Part shown: one piece after another, positions 28,029 through 36,254 of the stretch
How the letters are laid out: the number at the start of each line of letters is the position of its first letter
How positions within the stretch are numbered: position 1 is the stretch's first letter
From: JBARCX01 sp049794535
Lineage (GTDB): Bacteria; Pseudomonadota; Gammaproteobacteria; Xanthomonadales; Rhodanobacteraceae
DNA length: 64,000 nt
Assembly: GCA_049794535.1 (NCBI GenBank)
Contig: JBARCX010000199.1
Coordinates: 1 to 64,000 of the forward strand
Reading direction: 5' to 3'
Notes under the pieces: model-generated
Databases searched by the model: none
Seen by the model: the letters and a program-made list of their open reading frames with translations, nothing else
Told to the model about the DNA's origin: nothing
Made by a program: the position numbers and the translations under genes

Positions 28029-30914
28029 TCAGTTGGTCTTGCCGCCGAAGCGCAAGGTTGCCTGGAGCATGATTTCACGTCCGTAGATGTTGTAGTTGCC
28101 TACATTGAAGTACGGATAAGCCGTGTTGGTTGGGTCGTTCGGTGGCATCTTGTTGAACACGTTGTCGGCCAGCAGCGACAGGTCGAGGTTGGGTACCGGC
28201 GTGTAGGTCAGGCTGTAGTTGAAGGTGTTCCATGCACCGACCTTGCCTGCGCCAGCGATGTTGTAGCCTTCCTCATAAGCCGTGTAGTTCGGCGACGGCC
28301 CATAGCGGTGCCAGAACACGGTGCTGCTCCATTGGTCATGGAACGACCAGGTGATGGCGCCGGAGACGATGCTCTTGAACTCCTGGCTGTAGAGCGGGTT
28401 GGTCAACTGGTTGATCGGGGTTGTGCCCGGAACCAGTTGGTACGCATGCTTCAGCATGTCGTTGTAGTCAAGCTGCACATTGAACTGACCGATACGTGTT
28501 GTCGGGAACGTGTACTTGGCCTGCGCGGTGATCGAGTTGGTTTCCTCGTTGGCAAGGTTCACGAAGTACGTCTGGATGCCCGTGAGAGCGCCCGATGAAT
28601 CGCGCTGAACTTGTCCCAAGGTCTGCTGGCATAGCGCTGAAGTCGCGCTCAGGCTACCGAGCAAGCATTGCGAGTCGATCTTAAGCAAGGTGGGAATGTC
28701 CTGCTGCACCACCTCGTTCGCAATCGAGATATGCAGGTAATCGACGCTGAGGCTCAGGTTCTCGATCGGGGCCCATACCGTACCCGCCGTCCAGCTCTTG
28801 GCTGTCGTCGGCTGCAATTGGGGATTGGACAGGGTCTTGCCTGTGACGTTGACCGAATAGGCTGGCGCGTTGCAATTGTTACTGTGTGCGAGGGCGCACT
28901 GGTAAGGATCCTGAACCGTTTCATAAAAACCGCTTGGCCCAAGGAACAGTGCGGCCATATCCGGGGCACGGAACGCCGTAGCGTAGTTGCCGCGGATCAG
29001 CCAGTTGTCGAACGGACGATATTCGACACCGAGCTTGTAAGTGAATCGGTGATTGGTGCCGCCATCGGTCTTGTAGTGGTCATAACGACCGGACAGATCG
29101 AAAGTGAGTTGCTTAAAGACCGGCAAATTCAACTCTGCAGCTGATGCCTGATGATCACGCGTGCCGCCGCCGGAGGTGGCCGTCTGCTGCCACACCTGGC
29201 CACTGCTGAGCAACGGATTGACGGGCTCATACCATGCCTCGTTACCGCCTTCGATCAAGCCGGCGAAACCGGCATCACCGCCCGGCAAAGTGAACAGGCT
29301 GTTGTTGCTGATGGTGGCGCGAGTGTTATTGAGCCAGGTATTCGATACACCGCTGATGTTCTGCGTGAAGCTGGAGAATGCCGCAGGCGAGATCGGTTGA
29401 TACAGCGCGTTGTAGTTGACGTTGTAGATGTTGTAACCGGTCGTCGGATCTTGGCCGAGCGATTTGCCACCCAGAACGTTGTTCACGAAATACGCATCCA
29501 TCGGAGCGGCCATGCGCGAAGGGGTGCTGGTCGTGGTTTTATCACCGGAGCGCAGATAGTAGATATCCCAGTCCCAGTTCGAACCACCAAACTGGCCATT
29601 GGCGCCGAAGTCGACCTGATACATCAGGTCATCCTGGCGTTCAAGCTGGCTGGTATAGCCGCCGGGCATTTCTTCCGGTGCGAAAATATGTTGTGGAGTC
29701 ACCACGTGGCCGGTGTTGGAATCCACGATGAAGCTGCCCTGGTCGGCCGTGTTCCAGAAGTTGAACCCCGAGCCCGAGGTGAATTTCTGCTGCTGCCAGT
29801 CCAGCAGCACATCGCTGTACAGGCGCACGTTATCGCTCAGGTCGTACTTCAGCTTCAGCATGCCATCGTAGCTGCGCGACTGATTGATAAACGTCGTGTA
29901 GCCATCCACATTGGGCGAGCCGCAGAACTGACCTGGCGGGCTCGGTGGAGTGGCATTAGCGAGGTAAGTACTGCCCCTGAACAGGCCGCCGATAGCGGCG
30001 CAATTGGCTGACGTGGGATTGATGTTGCCTTGCAGTAGGGTGTTGAAGTTAGCGGGTGTACCGTAATCCAGAACACCTGTAACGAATTCGGCGCCATTCA
30101 GGCCGTTCGGGTTGCCAGAGGAGCCGTTAGTCAGCGAACGCTGATAACCCCATAGTGGCGAGGAATTGTCGAATTCCATGGCGGCCAGCACGCTGAGCTT
30201 GCCGAAGTCGTGACCGTAACCTGCGGTAATGCGCTGGTTTGCACCGCCACCGCCGTCATAATTACCCGTGCGTACCGAGACCTCGCCGCCATCCATGTGC
30301 TGCTTGGTGACGATGTTGACTACGCCAGCAATCGCGCTGGAGCCGTAGATCGAGGAGCCACCGCCGGGCATCACGTCGATATGATCGATCAGCGAGACCG
30401 GGATGTTCGAGATGTTGTTGAAGTTGCTCTGGCCGTTGTACAGCTGGCCGAAGTTGGTGATCGGCTTGCCATCGATCAACAGCAAGGTGAATTCAGGGCT
30501 GAGGCCATAAAGGCTGACCGTCTGTGCGCCCTGGGTGAAGCCGCCACTCTGCTGCGGTCCCTGCACCGAGCCGGTGGCCTGCACCGCGCTCTGCAGTACT
30601 TCAGTCACGCTGTTGAAGCCGCGCGCCTTAATGTCAGCAGCGGTAATCGTGTAGGTAGGCGTAGCGGTCTGGATTTGCGCGTTGTTGATCAGCGAGCCGC
30701 TGACGACAACGGTACTGAGCTTCTTGGCTTTCGCGTCTTCGGAGCTAGTGGCTTGGCTGCTGTCCTGCGACTGATCCGGGCCTTGGCTGGAGGAAGTCTG
30801 GTCAGAGGGGCTCTGAATGGATGCATCCGGAAATACGGTAGCGGCTTGTGTGCTGGCGATGAAGCCAAACGACAAAGCAGCCAGGACGGCTGCAGCAATA
30901 GGTGTCTTGAGCAT
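28029..30914 (-). CDS. TonB-dependent receptor, paralogue B
   Basis: A 961-residue outer-membrane receptor. A signal peptide (MLKTPIAAAVLAALSFGFIA) is followed by a Ser/Gln linker, a TonB-box-like KKLSTVVVSGSLI, and a plug (about 65-215, 'LIDHIDVMPGGGSSIYGSSAIAGVVNIVT'). The barrel ends '...LQATLRFGGKTN'. The ATG at 30914 follows GGAG-like sequence (GGGGGCCTCCG). The frame stays open for 70 more codons upstream, but that region is the conserved leader and promoter, not coding. It is closely related to the gene at 24482-27403 and in tandem with it. The ligand is unknown. Confidence 0.92.
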   Translation of the reverse strand: MLKTPIAAAVLAALSFGFIASTQAATVFPDASIQSPSDQTSSSQGPDQSQDSSQATSSEDAKAKKLSTVVVSGSLINNAQIQTATPTYTITAADIKARGFNSVTEVLQSAVQATGSVQGPQQSGGFTQGAQTVSLYGLSPEFTLLLIDGKPITNFGQLYNGQSNFNNISNIPVSLIDHIDVMPGGGSSIYGSSAIAGVVNIVTKQHMDGGEVSVRTGNYDGGGGANQRITAGYGHDFGKLSVLAAMEFDNSSPLWGYQRSLTNGSSGNPNGLNGAEFVTGVLDYGTPANFNTLLQGNINPTSANCAAIGGLFRGSTYLANATPPSPPGQFCGSPNVDGYTTFINQSRSYDGMLKLKYDLSDNVRLYSDVLLDWQQQKFTSGSGFNFWNTADQGSFIVDSNTGHVVTPQHIFAPEEMPGGYTSQLERQDDLMYQVDFGANGQFGGSNWDWDIYYLRSGDKTTTSTPSRMAAPMDAYFVNNVLGGKSLGQDPTTGYNIYNVNYNALYQPISPAAFSSFTQNISGVSNTWLNNTRATISNNSLFTLPGGDAGFAGLIEGGNEAWYEPVNPLLSSGQVWQQTATSGGGTRDHQASAAELNLPVFKQLTFDLSGRYDHYKTDGGTNHRFTYKLGVEYRPFDNWLIRGNYATAFRAPDMAALFLGPSGFYETVQDPYQCALAHSNNCNAPAYSVNVTGKTLSNPQLQPTTAKSWTAGTVWAPIENLSLSVDYLHISIANEVVQQDIPTLLKIDSQCLLGSLSATSALCQQTLGQVQRDSSGALTGIQTYFVNLANEETNSITAQAKYTFPTTRIGQFNVQLDYNDMLKHAYQLVPGTTPINQLTNPLYSQEFKSIVSGAITWSFHDQWSSTVFWHRYGPSPNYTAYEEGYNIAGAGKVGAWNTFNYSLTYTPVPNLDLSLLADNVFNKMPPNDPTNTAYPYFNVGNYNIYGREIMLQATLRFGGKTN

Positions 30915-31088
30915 CGGAGGCCCCCTTGGCCTTTGTTCGAAAAGATGTTGCAAGGGGAGCCAATAACTGGACGCAAAAATACCCCAATCCGCCGTTCTGA
31001 TAACGGCAGTGAATATATTGGGTCGAGCTGGTATTCCCCTACCGTTCGCGAATTGGTTGTCTCTTTTGAAAAACACCATATCCGCGTT
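30915..31088 (-). promoter_or_regulatory. Candidate structured leader RNA of receptor B
   Basis: About 174 untranslated bases. In transcript order: GGGGAATACCAGCTCGACC (31039-31021, 16 of 19 positions as in leader A), a hairpin GCCGTT...AACGGC, GGATTGGGGTATTTTTGCG (about 30990-30972), and GGCTCCCC (30961-30954), then the ribosome site. GGGGA can pair with TCCCC to close a multi-branched structure. Retention of these blocks against a diverged background supports a functional RNA element shared with receptor A. Confidence 0.5.
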
Positions 31089-31095
31089 AAAACTA

Positions 31096-31124
31096 TATTT
31101 ACTCAAGATGAAACTTTTGTGCAA
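31096..31124 (-). promoter_or_regulatory. Promoter of receptor B
   Basis: On the minus strand TTGCAC (31124-31119), a 17-base spacer, and TAAATA (31101-31096), the same hexamers and spacing as for receptor A. Confidence 0.65.
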
Positions 31125-31176
31125 ATGACTTTCGGCACATAATCAGCGAAAGTTATTGCTGCATGCAGATGCATAG

Positions 31177-31214
31177 CTTACTTGTGGCTTGCATATAACT
31201 TGCTTGTGGCTTGC
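31177..31214. repeat. Direct repeats upstream of the receptor B promoter
   Basis: CTTACTTGTGGCTTGC (31177-31192) and CTTGCTTGTGGCTTGC (31199-31214) match at 15 of 16 positions and are offset by 22 bases, two helical turns. They lie about 55-90 bases upstream of the -35 element, suiting an activator site. Confidence 0.5.
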
Positions 31215-31623
31215 TAGGCATTGTGTAAGCTTGGTTTTGCGCACGTAAGTCATTGAGCTAATGTTTTTCTTCCGTGTAATCCATTATGCGATCCATCATT
31301 AAGATTCGCATTTACTTTCGCCTCGTTAATTTCAAAGAATGCGTTAAGTAAAGGCACGATGACCGAGCTGATTTTTCCAGCATCAAGGCTGTTATGCGCT
31401 GCTGGCACGCGAGCCCAGTGGGGATTGGCGATCAGGAGCAGGCTCGAGAGGTCGGTGAGGCGAGATCGGAGTCAGTGCGGCACGCACTAAGATATCGAAC
31501 GGCCTCTTGCGAGGCTGGCGCTCTGTATGTGTGTGCTGTGAAGAGCTTGCGCGCAGCTTCAAGTGCCGACGCCGGTGCAATGCACATCGACGTCCGCATA
31601 ACTGGCCGCGTGTGGCTAGCGCC
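31215..31623. other. Gene-free region before phaZ
   Basis: About 409 bases. The first 130 are AT-rich and the rest GC-rich. Short open frames are present on both strands, but none has a ribosome site or recognisable sequence. No terminator for phaZ was identified. Confidence 0.4.
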
Positions 31624-32877
31624 TCAGCTCTCGTCGCGATCGAATCGACGGATGAAGTCACGCACTTGCGGATAGACGACTTCACGCCAGCGACGGCCGC
31701 TGAAGATGCCGTAATGGCCGGCGTCCTTGATCACCTGGTGAGCGTGCTGTTCGGCCGGAATGCCGGTGCACAGGTCGTGCGCGGCTTCGGTTTGGCCGAG
31801 GCCGGAAATATCGTCCAGCTCACCTTCGATGGTGAGCAGGGCGCTATGTTTGATCGCCGCCGGATTCACTCGCTCGCCGGCGACATCCCATTCGCCGCGT
31901 GGTAGCAGGAACTGCTGGAACACCGTGCTGATCGTGTCGAGGTAGTACTCGGCCGGCATATCGAGCACGGCGTTGTATTCGTCGTAGAACTTGCGGTGTG
32001 CCTGTGCATCATCCAGATCGCCGCGCAGCAGGTCTTGATAGAAGTCCCAGTGCGAATTGAGGTGGCGGCCGGGGTTCATCGCGACAAAGCCGGCATGCTG
32101 CAGAAAGCCGGGATACACCTCACGACCATGGCCCGGATAATTCGGCGGCACGGTGTGGATCACATTGCCCTTGAACCAGGAAAGCGGCTGCTTGGTGGCA
32201 AGGTTGTTGACGTTGGTGGGGTTGCGTCGTGGATCGATCGGGCCGCCCATCATGGTCAGGCTGCGCGGTGTGTCTTCGCCGCGTGCGGCCATCAGCGACA
32301 CCGCCGCTAGTACGGGCACGGTGGGTTGGCAGACGGAGACGACGTGCAGCTGGCGAGCGCCAATGTGACGGATGAAGGCTTCGATATAGGCGATGTAATC
32401 GTTCAAGCCGAAGTTGCCCAGCTCGGCCGGCACCATGCGTGCATCGATCCAGTCGGTGATGTAGACCTTATGGTCGCGCAGCAGGGTGCGTACGGTGTCG
32501 CGCAGCAGTGTGGCGTGATGCCCGGACAGTGGTGCTACCACCAGTACGACGGGGTCATTCTTCATCGCCTCGATGGTGGCCTGGTCGTCACTGAAGCGCT
32601 TGAAGCGCTTGAGCTGGCAGAACGGCTTTTCCAGGGCAACACGTTCGATGATGGCGATATCGTGGTCGTGAGCGACCGCCTGATGAATATCGAACTGAGG
32701 CTTCTCGTAGTCCTTGCCCAGTCGATGGATCAGCTCGTAACCCGCTGCCATGCGCTGCGCACCTGGCAGCTGCGCGAATGGGCTGCTCAGATCGCCGAAC
32801 ATCTTCGCTCCGGCGCCCGCGTAATGGCTCAGCGGGCCGAGGAAGGAACGTTGCCACTCATGGATTTGATAGAGCAT
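31624..32877 (-). CDS. phaZ: Intracellular polyhydroxyalkanoate depolymerase PhaZ
   Basis: Degrades stored poly-3-hydroxybutyrate granules to hydroxybutyrate. It is 417 residues with the intracellular-depolymerase opening MLYQIHEWQRSFLGPLSHYA and a lipase-like nucleophile elbow with cysteine (HVVSVCQPTVPVLAAV, about 180-195). 'APLSGHHATLLRDTVRTLL' and the C-terminal 'DAGHYGIFSGRRWREVVYPQVRDFI' supply further family residues. PHA synthase and phasin genes are not in the window. Confidence 0.92.
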   Translation of the reverse strand: MLYQIHEWQRSFLGPLSHYAGAGAKMFGDLSSPFAQLPGAQRMAAGYELIHRLGKDYEKPQFDIHQAVAHDHDIAIIERVALEKPFCQLKRFKRFSDDQATIEAMKNDPVVLVVAPLSGHHATLLRDTVRTLLRDHKVYITDWIDARMVPAELGNFGLNDYIAYIEAFIRHIGARQLHVVSVCQPTVPVLAAVSLMAARGEDTPRSLTMMGGPIDPRRNPTNVNNLATKQPLSWFKGNVIHTVPPNYPGHGREVYPGFLQHAGFVAMNPGRHLNSHWDFYQDLLRGDLDDAQAHRKFYDEYNAVLDMPAEYYLDTISTVFQQFLLPRGEWDVAGERVNPAAIKHSALLTIEGELDDISGLGQTEAAHDLCTGIPAEQHAHQVIKDAGHYGIFSGRRWREVVYPQVRDFIRRFDRDES

Positions 32878-32976
32878 GTCGGTACGACCGTGCTGCGTAA
32901 AGTGCGCATCTTAGCCCGTTTATGGCGCTCGTGCTGCGGTGCCGCAAAGTAATGCAGCACTAATACAATTAATTGG

Positions 32977-33726
32977 TTAGCGACGTTGACAGACCAGGAG
33001 CACCTCGTCGACACCCGCCGTATCGCCCAGCCCGGCACGCCACTGCAAGGGCTTTTGGAAGTGCAGGCCGAGCGGCATGAACACCCGGTTGTACCACCAC
33101 ATCGCGCGTTCACGTTTGTGTGTGAGGTACCACTGGCCTAGATCCAGCAGGCGTGAGGATTTTGGCTGCATCCCATAGATGGCGCTACGTTCGATGTGAT
33201 AACCGTGCTGTGCGAGTTTCGCTTCGATATGGGCGGGTTCGTAGCGGCGGCAGTGACCGACGAAATCGTCGAATGCCGTCCACGCCTCCGGGTGCAGCGG
33301 TACCGATAGCAATAGCGTGGAGTTAGGGGTGGCAACGCGCGCGAGCTCGGCCAGTGCGGCTTCGTCGTCGGCGACGTGCTCCAGGATGTCGAAGGCACAA
33401 ACAAGGTCGAAGCTCGCTGGGGCGAAAGGCAGCGCGCCGATCAGGCCATTCAGCGCGGTAGCGCCTTGTGCGTGCAGGCGTTGCAATGCAGCGTGGCTGA
33501 GATCGACAAAGCAGGTGCCCGACAGGGGGAGGCGGGGGCGTAGGCCCGGCGCTACCTCCAAACGATGCGTTGTATTCGCTGCGAGCTCCTGGATGAGGGG
33601 CCAGGTATTGAAGCGTTCTGGCCCGACCAGCCAGGCCTTGGCCCATAGTGATTCGTAGAAATCGCGATTGACGCGGATTAACTCGGCGTCGCTATGCGGC
33701 TCAAGGGCGGGCGAGGGTTGAGTCAT
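32977..33726 (-). CDS. Class I SAM-dependent methyltransferase
   Basis: 249 residues. The SAM domain lies at about 45-165: the 'VAPGLRPRLPLSGTCFVDLS' glycine-rich region, then FDLVCAFDILEHVADDEAALAEL and 'STLLLSVPLHPEAW', the methyltransf_11 pattern. A C-terminal part with 'YGMQPKSSRLLDLGQWYLTHKRERAMWWYNRVFMP' may anchor to the membrane or bind substrate. ATG 33726 is preferred over a TTG two codons upstream. The substrate is unknown. It is on the same strand as phaZ, 99 bases apart. Confidence 0.8.
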   Translation of the reverse strand: MTQPSPALEPHSDAELIRVNRDFYESLWAKAWLVGPERFNTWPLIQELAANTTHRLEVAPGLRPRLPLSGTCFVDLSHAALQRLHAQGATALNGLIGALPFAPASFDLVCAFDILEHVADDEAALAELARVATPNSTLLLSVPLHPEAWTAFDDFVGHCRRYEPAHIEAKLAQHGYHIERSAIYGMQPKSSRLLDLGQWYLTHKRERAMWWYNRVFMPLGLHFQKPLQWRAGLGDTAGVDEVLLVCQRR

Positions 33727-33790
33727 CTTCAACGAGTATCCATCCAGGCGTCCTTAACATTGCGTAATGACCCAATACAGTGTGTGGCGC

Positions 33791-34279
33791 TCAATCGATT
33801 CTACGGATCTCAGTGCCGGCAGCCAGGTCGTGTACAGCGCGATGGCGCGGGTCGAATAGTGCTGGCGACAACCATAACGCCCAGCCGATCATCACGGCCC
33901 ACAATGCACCATGTTGGCCGACGAAGGGTGCCAGTTCCAGCAGCACTAGTGGTACTGCGGCAACCAATAAGCGCACTAGTGCTTGTTGCAGTGTCAGGCG
34001 AGCACCGTCGCGCGCTGTGATGCGAATGCGCCAGGGGCGCATCCCTAGCGTTTGTCCGCCACGTAACCAAGAAGTTATGAAATAAGCTGCTACTACTAAC
34101 CCCTGCACTGGCTGATACCACCAGGCGATGTGTATTTGTGCGCCGGTAGCGATCAGTTGCCCGTGCGTAGCCATCTGGCAAAGCAGGCCGACCACCATCA
34201 CGATCGCCACCACGGCAAGTAGGTCGTAGACCATGGCAAGCAGGCGACGCCATAGCGGGCAATAGGTAGTTGCAGTCAT
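33791..34279 (-). CDS. RDD-family membrane protein
   Basis: 162 residues with three to four hydrophobic segments. The RDD domain opens with 'CPLWRRLLAMVYDLLAVVAIV', has 'LRGGQTLGMRPWRIRI' after the second segment, and ends 'LFDPRHRAVHDLAAGTEI', all usual for the family. The function is unknown (transport or envelope assembly has been suggested). ATG 34279 is chosen; the longer frame overlaps the xerD promoter region. It is divergent from xerD, with 44 bases between starts. Confidence 0.88.
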   Translation of the reverse strand: MTATTYCPLWRRLLAMVYDLLAVVAIVMVVGLLCQMATHGQLIATGAQIHIAWWYQPVQGLVVAAYFITSWLRGGQTLGMRPWRIRITARDGARLTLQQALVRLLVAAVPLVLLELAPFVGQHGALWAVMIGWALWLSPALFDPRHRAVHDLAAGTEIRRID

Positions 34280-34323
34280 CGGTTCGCTTGCATGGTAGGC
34301 GCGCAATGGCCAGCATCGCGTGC

Positions 34324-35232
34324 ATGGAAGAGAACACAAGTATTACCGATGCCGACCAAGCCAGTATCGCCGCCTTCATCGAGCGGGTTTGGTCGGAAGA
34401 TGGTTTGGCCGATCGCACGCTGGATGCCTATCGGCGTGACCTGGAAACACTGGCACGTTGGCTGGCCGCGCGTGGGCGCACGTTGCGTACGGCGCAGCGC
34501 GAAGATCTATCGGCTTTTCATGGCAGCCAGCCTGTGGCAGTGCGCTCAATGGCGCGTCGGCAATCGGCGTTCCGGCGCTACTACGGTTTCATCGTGCGCA
34601 ACGAACCGGGCTTTGACGATCCCACCTTGCTCATTGAGCGCCCGCGCATGCCGCGCAGCCTGCCCAAAGCGTTAGCCGAACGCGAGATCGAGGGGCTGCT
34701 CAATGCGCCGGACACATCCACCACCCTGGGGTTGCGAGATCGAGCGATGCTGGAGCTGATGTACGCCTCGGGTCTGCGCGTGTCCGAATTGGTGGAGTTG
34801 CCATTGGCGGCATTGAATCCACGCCAGGGCGTATTACGTGTCACGGGCAAGGGGGGCAAGGATCGGCTGGTACCGGTTGGCGAGGTGGCGCTGGAACGTA
34901 TCGAGGCGTATCTCGCCGGTGCGCGTCCGGTACTGGCGAAGGGGAGGCAACCCGCGGCGCTGTTCTTGAGCAAGCGCGGCGAGGGCATGACGCGGCAGAT
35001 GTTCTGGACACTGGTGAAGCGCTACGCCCTGGTGATGGGCATCAACGCAAAACGCATCTCACCGCATGTGTTGCGACATTCCTTTGCCACACATCTGCTC
35101 AATCATGGTGCTGACCTACGCGCGTTGCAGATGCTGCTGGGTCACAGTGCATTGAGTACGACTCAGATCTATACGTTGGTAGCGAAAGAGGGTCTCAAGC
35201 GTTTACACGCGCAGCATCATCCGCGCGGTTGA
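34324..35232 (+). CDS. xerD: Site-specific tyrosine recombinase XerD
   Basis: Resolves chromosome dimers at dif together with XerC. About 302 residues: the SAM-like core-binding domain (15-105, 'TLDAYRRDLETLARWL'), then the catalytic domain with Arg in ASGLRVSELVEL, Lys in GKGGKDRLVPVG, His/Arg in SPHVLRHSFATHLLNHGADL, and 'LLGHSALSTTQIYT' with the nucleophile Tyr. An ATG six codons upstream (34306) is an alternative. dsbC follows, an order conserved in gammaproteobacteria (xerD-dsbC). Confidence 0.95.
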   Translation: MEENTSITDADQASIAAFIERVWSEDGLADRTLDAYRRDLETLARWLAARGRTLRTAQREDLSAFHGSQPVAVRSMARRQSAFRRYYGFIVRNEPGFDDPTLLIERPRMPRSLPKALAEREIEGLLNAPDTSTTLGLRDRAMLELMYASGLRVSELVELPLAALNPRQGVLRVTGKGGKDRLVPVGEVALERIEAYLAGARPVLAKGRQPAALFLSKRGEGMTRQMFWTLVKRYALVMGINAKRISPHVLRHSFATHLLNHGADLRALQMLLGHSALSTTQIYTLVAKEGLKRLHAQHHPRG

Positions 35233-35321
35233 ATGTTGTGAAGGCCAGTTCATATCCCTGCACACTCGCTATGCGAGAATCGGAAGACCGTTAGCACGGC
35301 TAGCGGCAATCGAGGTGGATG

Positions 35322-36122
35322 ATGTTGAAGAAATGGTTGCTGGCGGTGTGCGTCAGTGGATTCGCACTAGGTGTCTCCGCGGCCGACAATGTGGCTGGCG
35401 GTAATACAGCCGGTAACAAAACGGTTGTGGATGCTGCTGTCCCTGCCAACGTGGCAGACATCGTGCGCAAGGCGGTCGAAGGATTCGCTCCCGGCGTGAG
35501 GGTGGACATGATCACCCCGGCGCCCATGCCTGGCTATTACGAAGTGATTGCCTCCGGTCAGCTGGTTTATGTCAGCGCAGATGGCAAGTACATGATGAAC
35601 GGCGATCTGGTCGATCTGGCTACCAAGAAGAGCCTGGGTGATGCCGGCTGGGCAGCTTTCCGTAAGGCTGCGCTCGACAAGGTGCCGGCAGCGCAGCGCA
35701 TCGTGTTCGCGCCGCCGAATCCGAAATATACGGTTACCGTGTTCACTGACGTCAATTGTGGCTATTGCCGTGCCTTGCACCAGCACATTGACGCGATCAA
35801 CAAAGAAGGCATCGCGGTGGAGTATCTGGCATGGCCGCGCCAAGGCGTGACCGGCGATGACGGTCGTCCGACGCCGATCTATACCGAGATGGTGTCGGTA
35901 TGGTGCGCCGCCGACCCCAAGATAGCCTTCACCGATGCGAAGGAAGGCAAGGCGCCGAAGCCTGCTACCTGTGCCAACCCGGTGAAAGACGAGTTCGACC
36001 TGGGCTTGAAGCTGGGTATCAGCGGTACGCCGGCCATTTTGGCCGAGGATGGCACCATGATTGGCGGCTATATGACGCCGGAAGACCTGCTCAAAGCCGT
36101 GAAAAAGCACAGCGGAAGCTGA
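35322..36122 (+). CDS. dsbC: Thiol:disulfide interchange protein DsbC
   Basis: A periplasmic disulfide isomerase of 266 residues. A signal peptide (about 1-21, ends GVSAAD) is followed by an N-terminal dimerisation domain ('YYEVIASGQLVYVSADGKYMMNGDLVDL') and a thioredoxin fold with the CGYC active site (Cys146, Cys149; FTDVNCGYCRALHQHID). The cis-Pro loop is in GISGTPAILAEDG. A Cys pair in WCAADP...KPATCANP matches the structural disulfide of the family. GAGG lies six bases before ATG 35322; the preceding ATG at 35319 is too close. Confidence 0.95.
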   Translation: MLKKWLLAVCVSGFALGVSAADNVAGGNTAGNKTVVDAAVPANVADIVRKAVEGFAPGVRVDMITPAPMPGYYEVIASGQLVYVSADGKYMMNGDLVDLATKKSLGDAGWAAFRKAALDKVPAAQRIVFAPPNPKYTVTVFTDVNCGYCRALHQHIDAINKEGIAVEYLAWPRQGVTGDDGRPTPIYTEMVSVWCAADPKIAFTDAKEGKAPKPATCANPVKDEFDLGLKLGISGTPAILAEDGTMIGGYMTPEDLLKAVKKHSGS

Positions 36123-36254
36123 GGACAGCCCTGGATGGGGTCGCACGGGCTATGCCGTGCAGCCCCCTGGCGGCATCCCGGTTTAACGGGTTGCTTATGC
36201 CGTATTGCAGCATCGGGTAGAATGGGCGTTTTCCGCTAAAGCGCCGTTCCCCGC

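Noticed and set aside
31392..31675. Open frames on both strands upstream of phaZ
   Set aside because: They lack ribosome sites and family features, overlap each other, and run into the phaZ 3' end.
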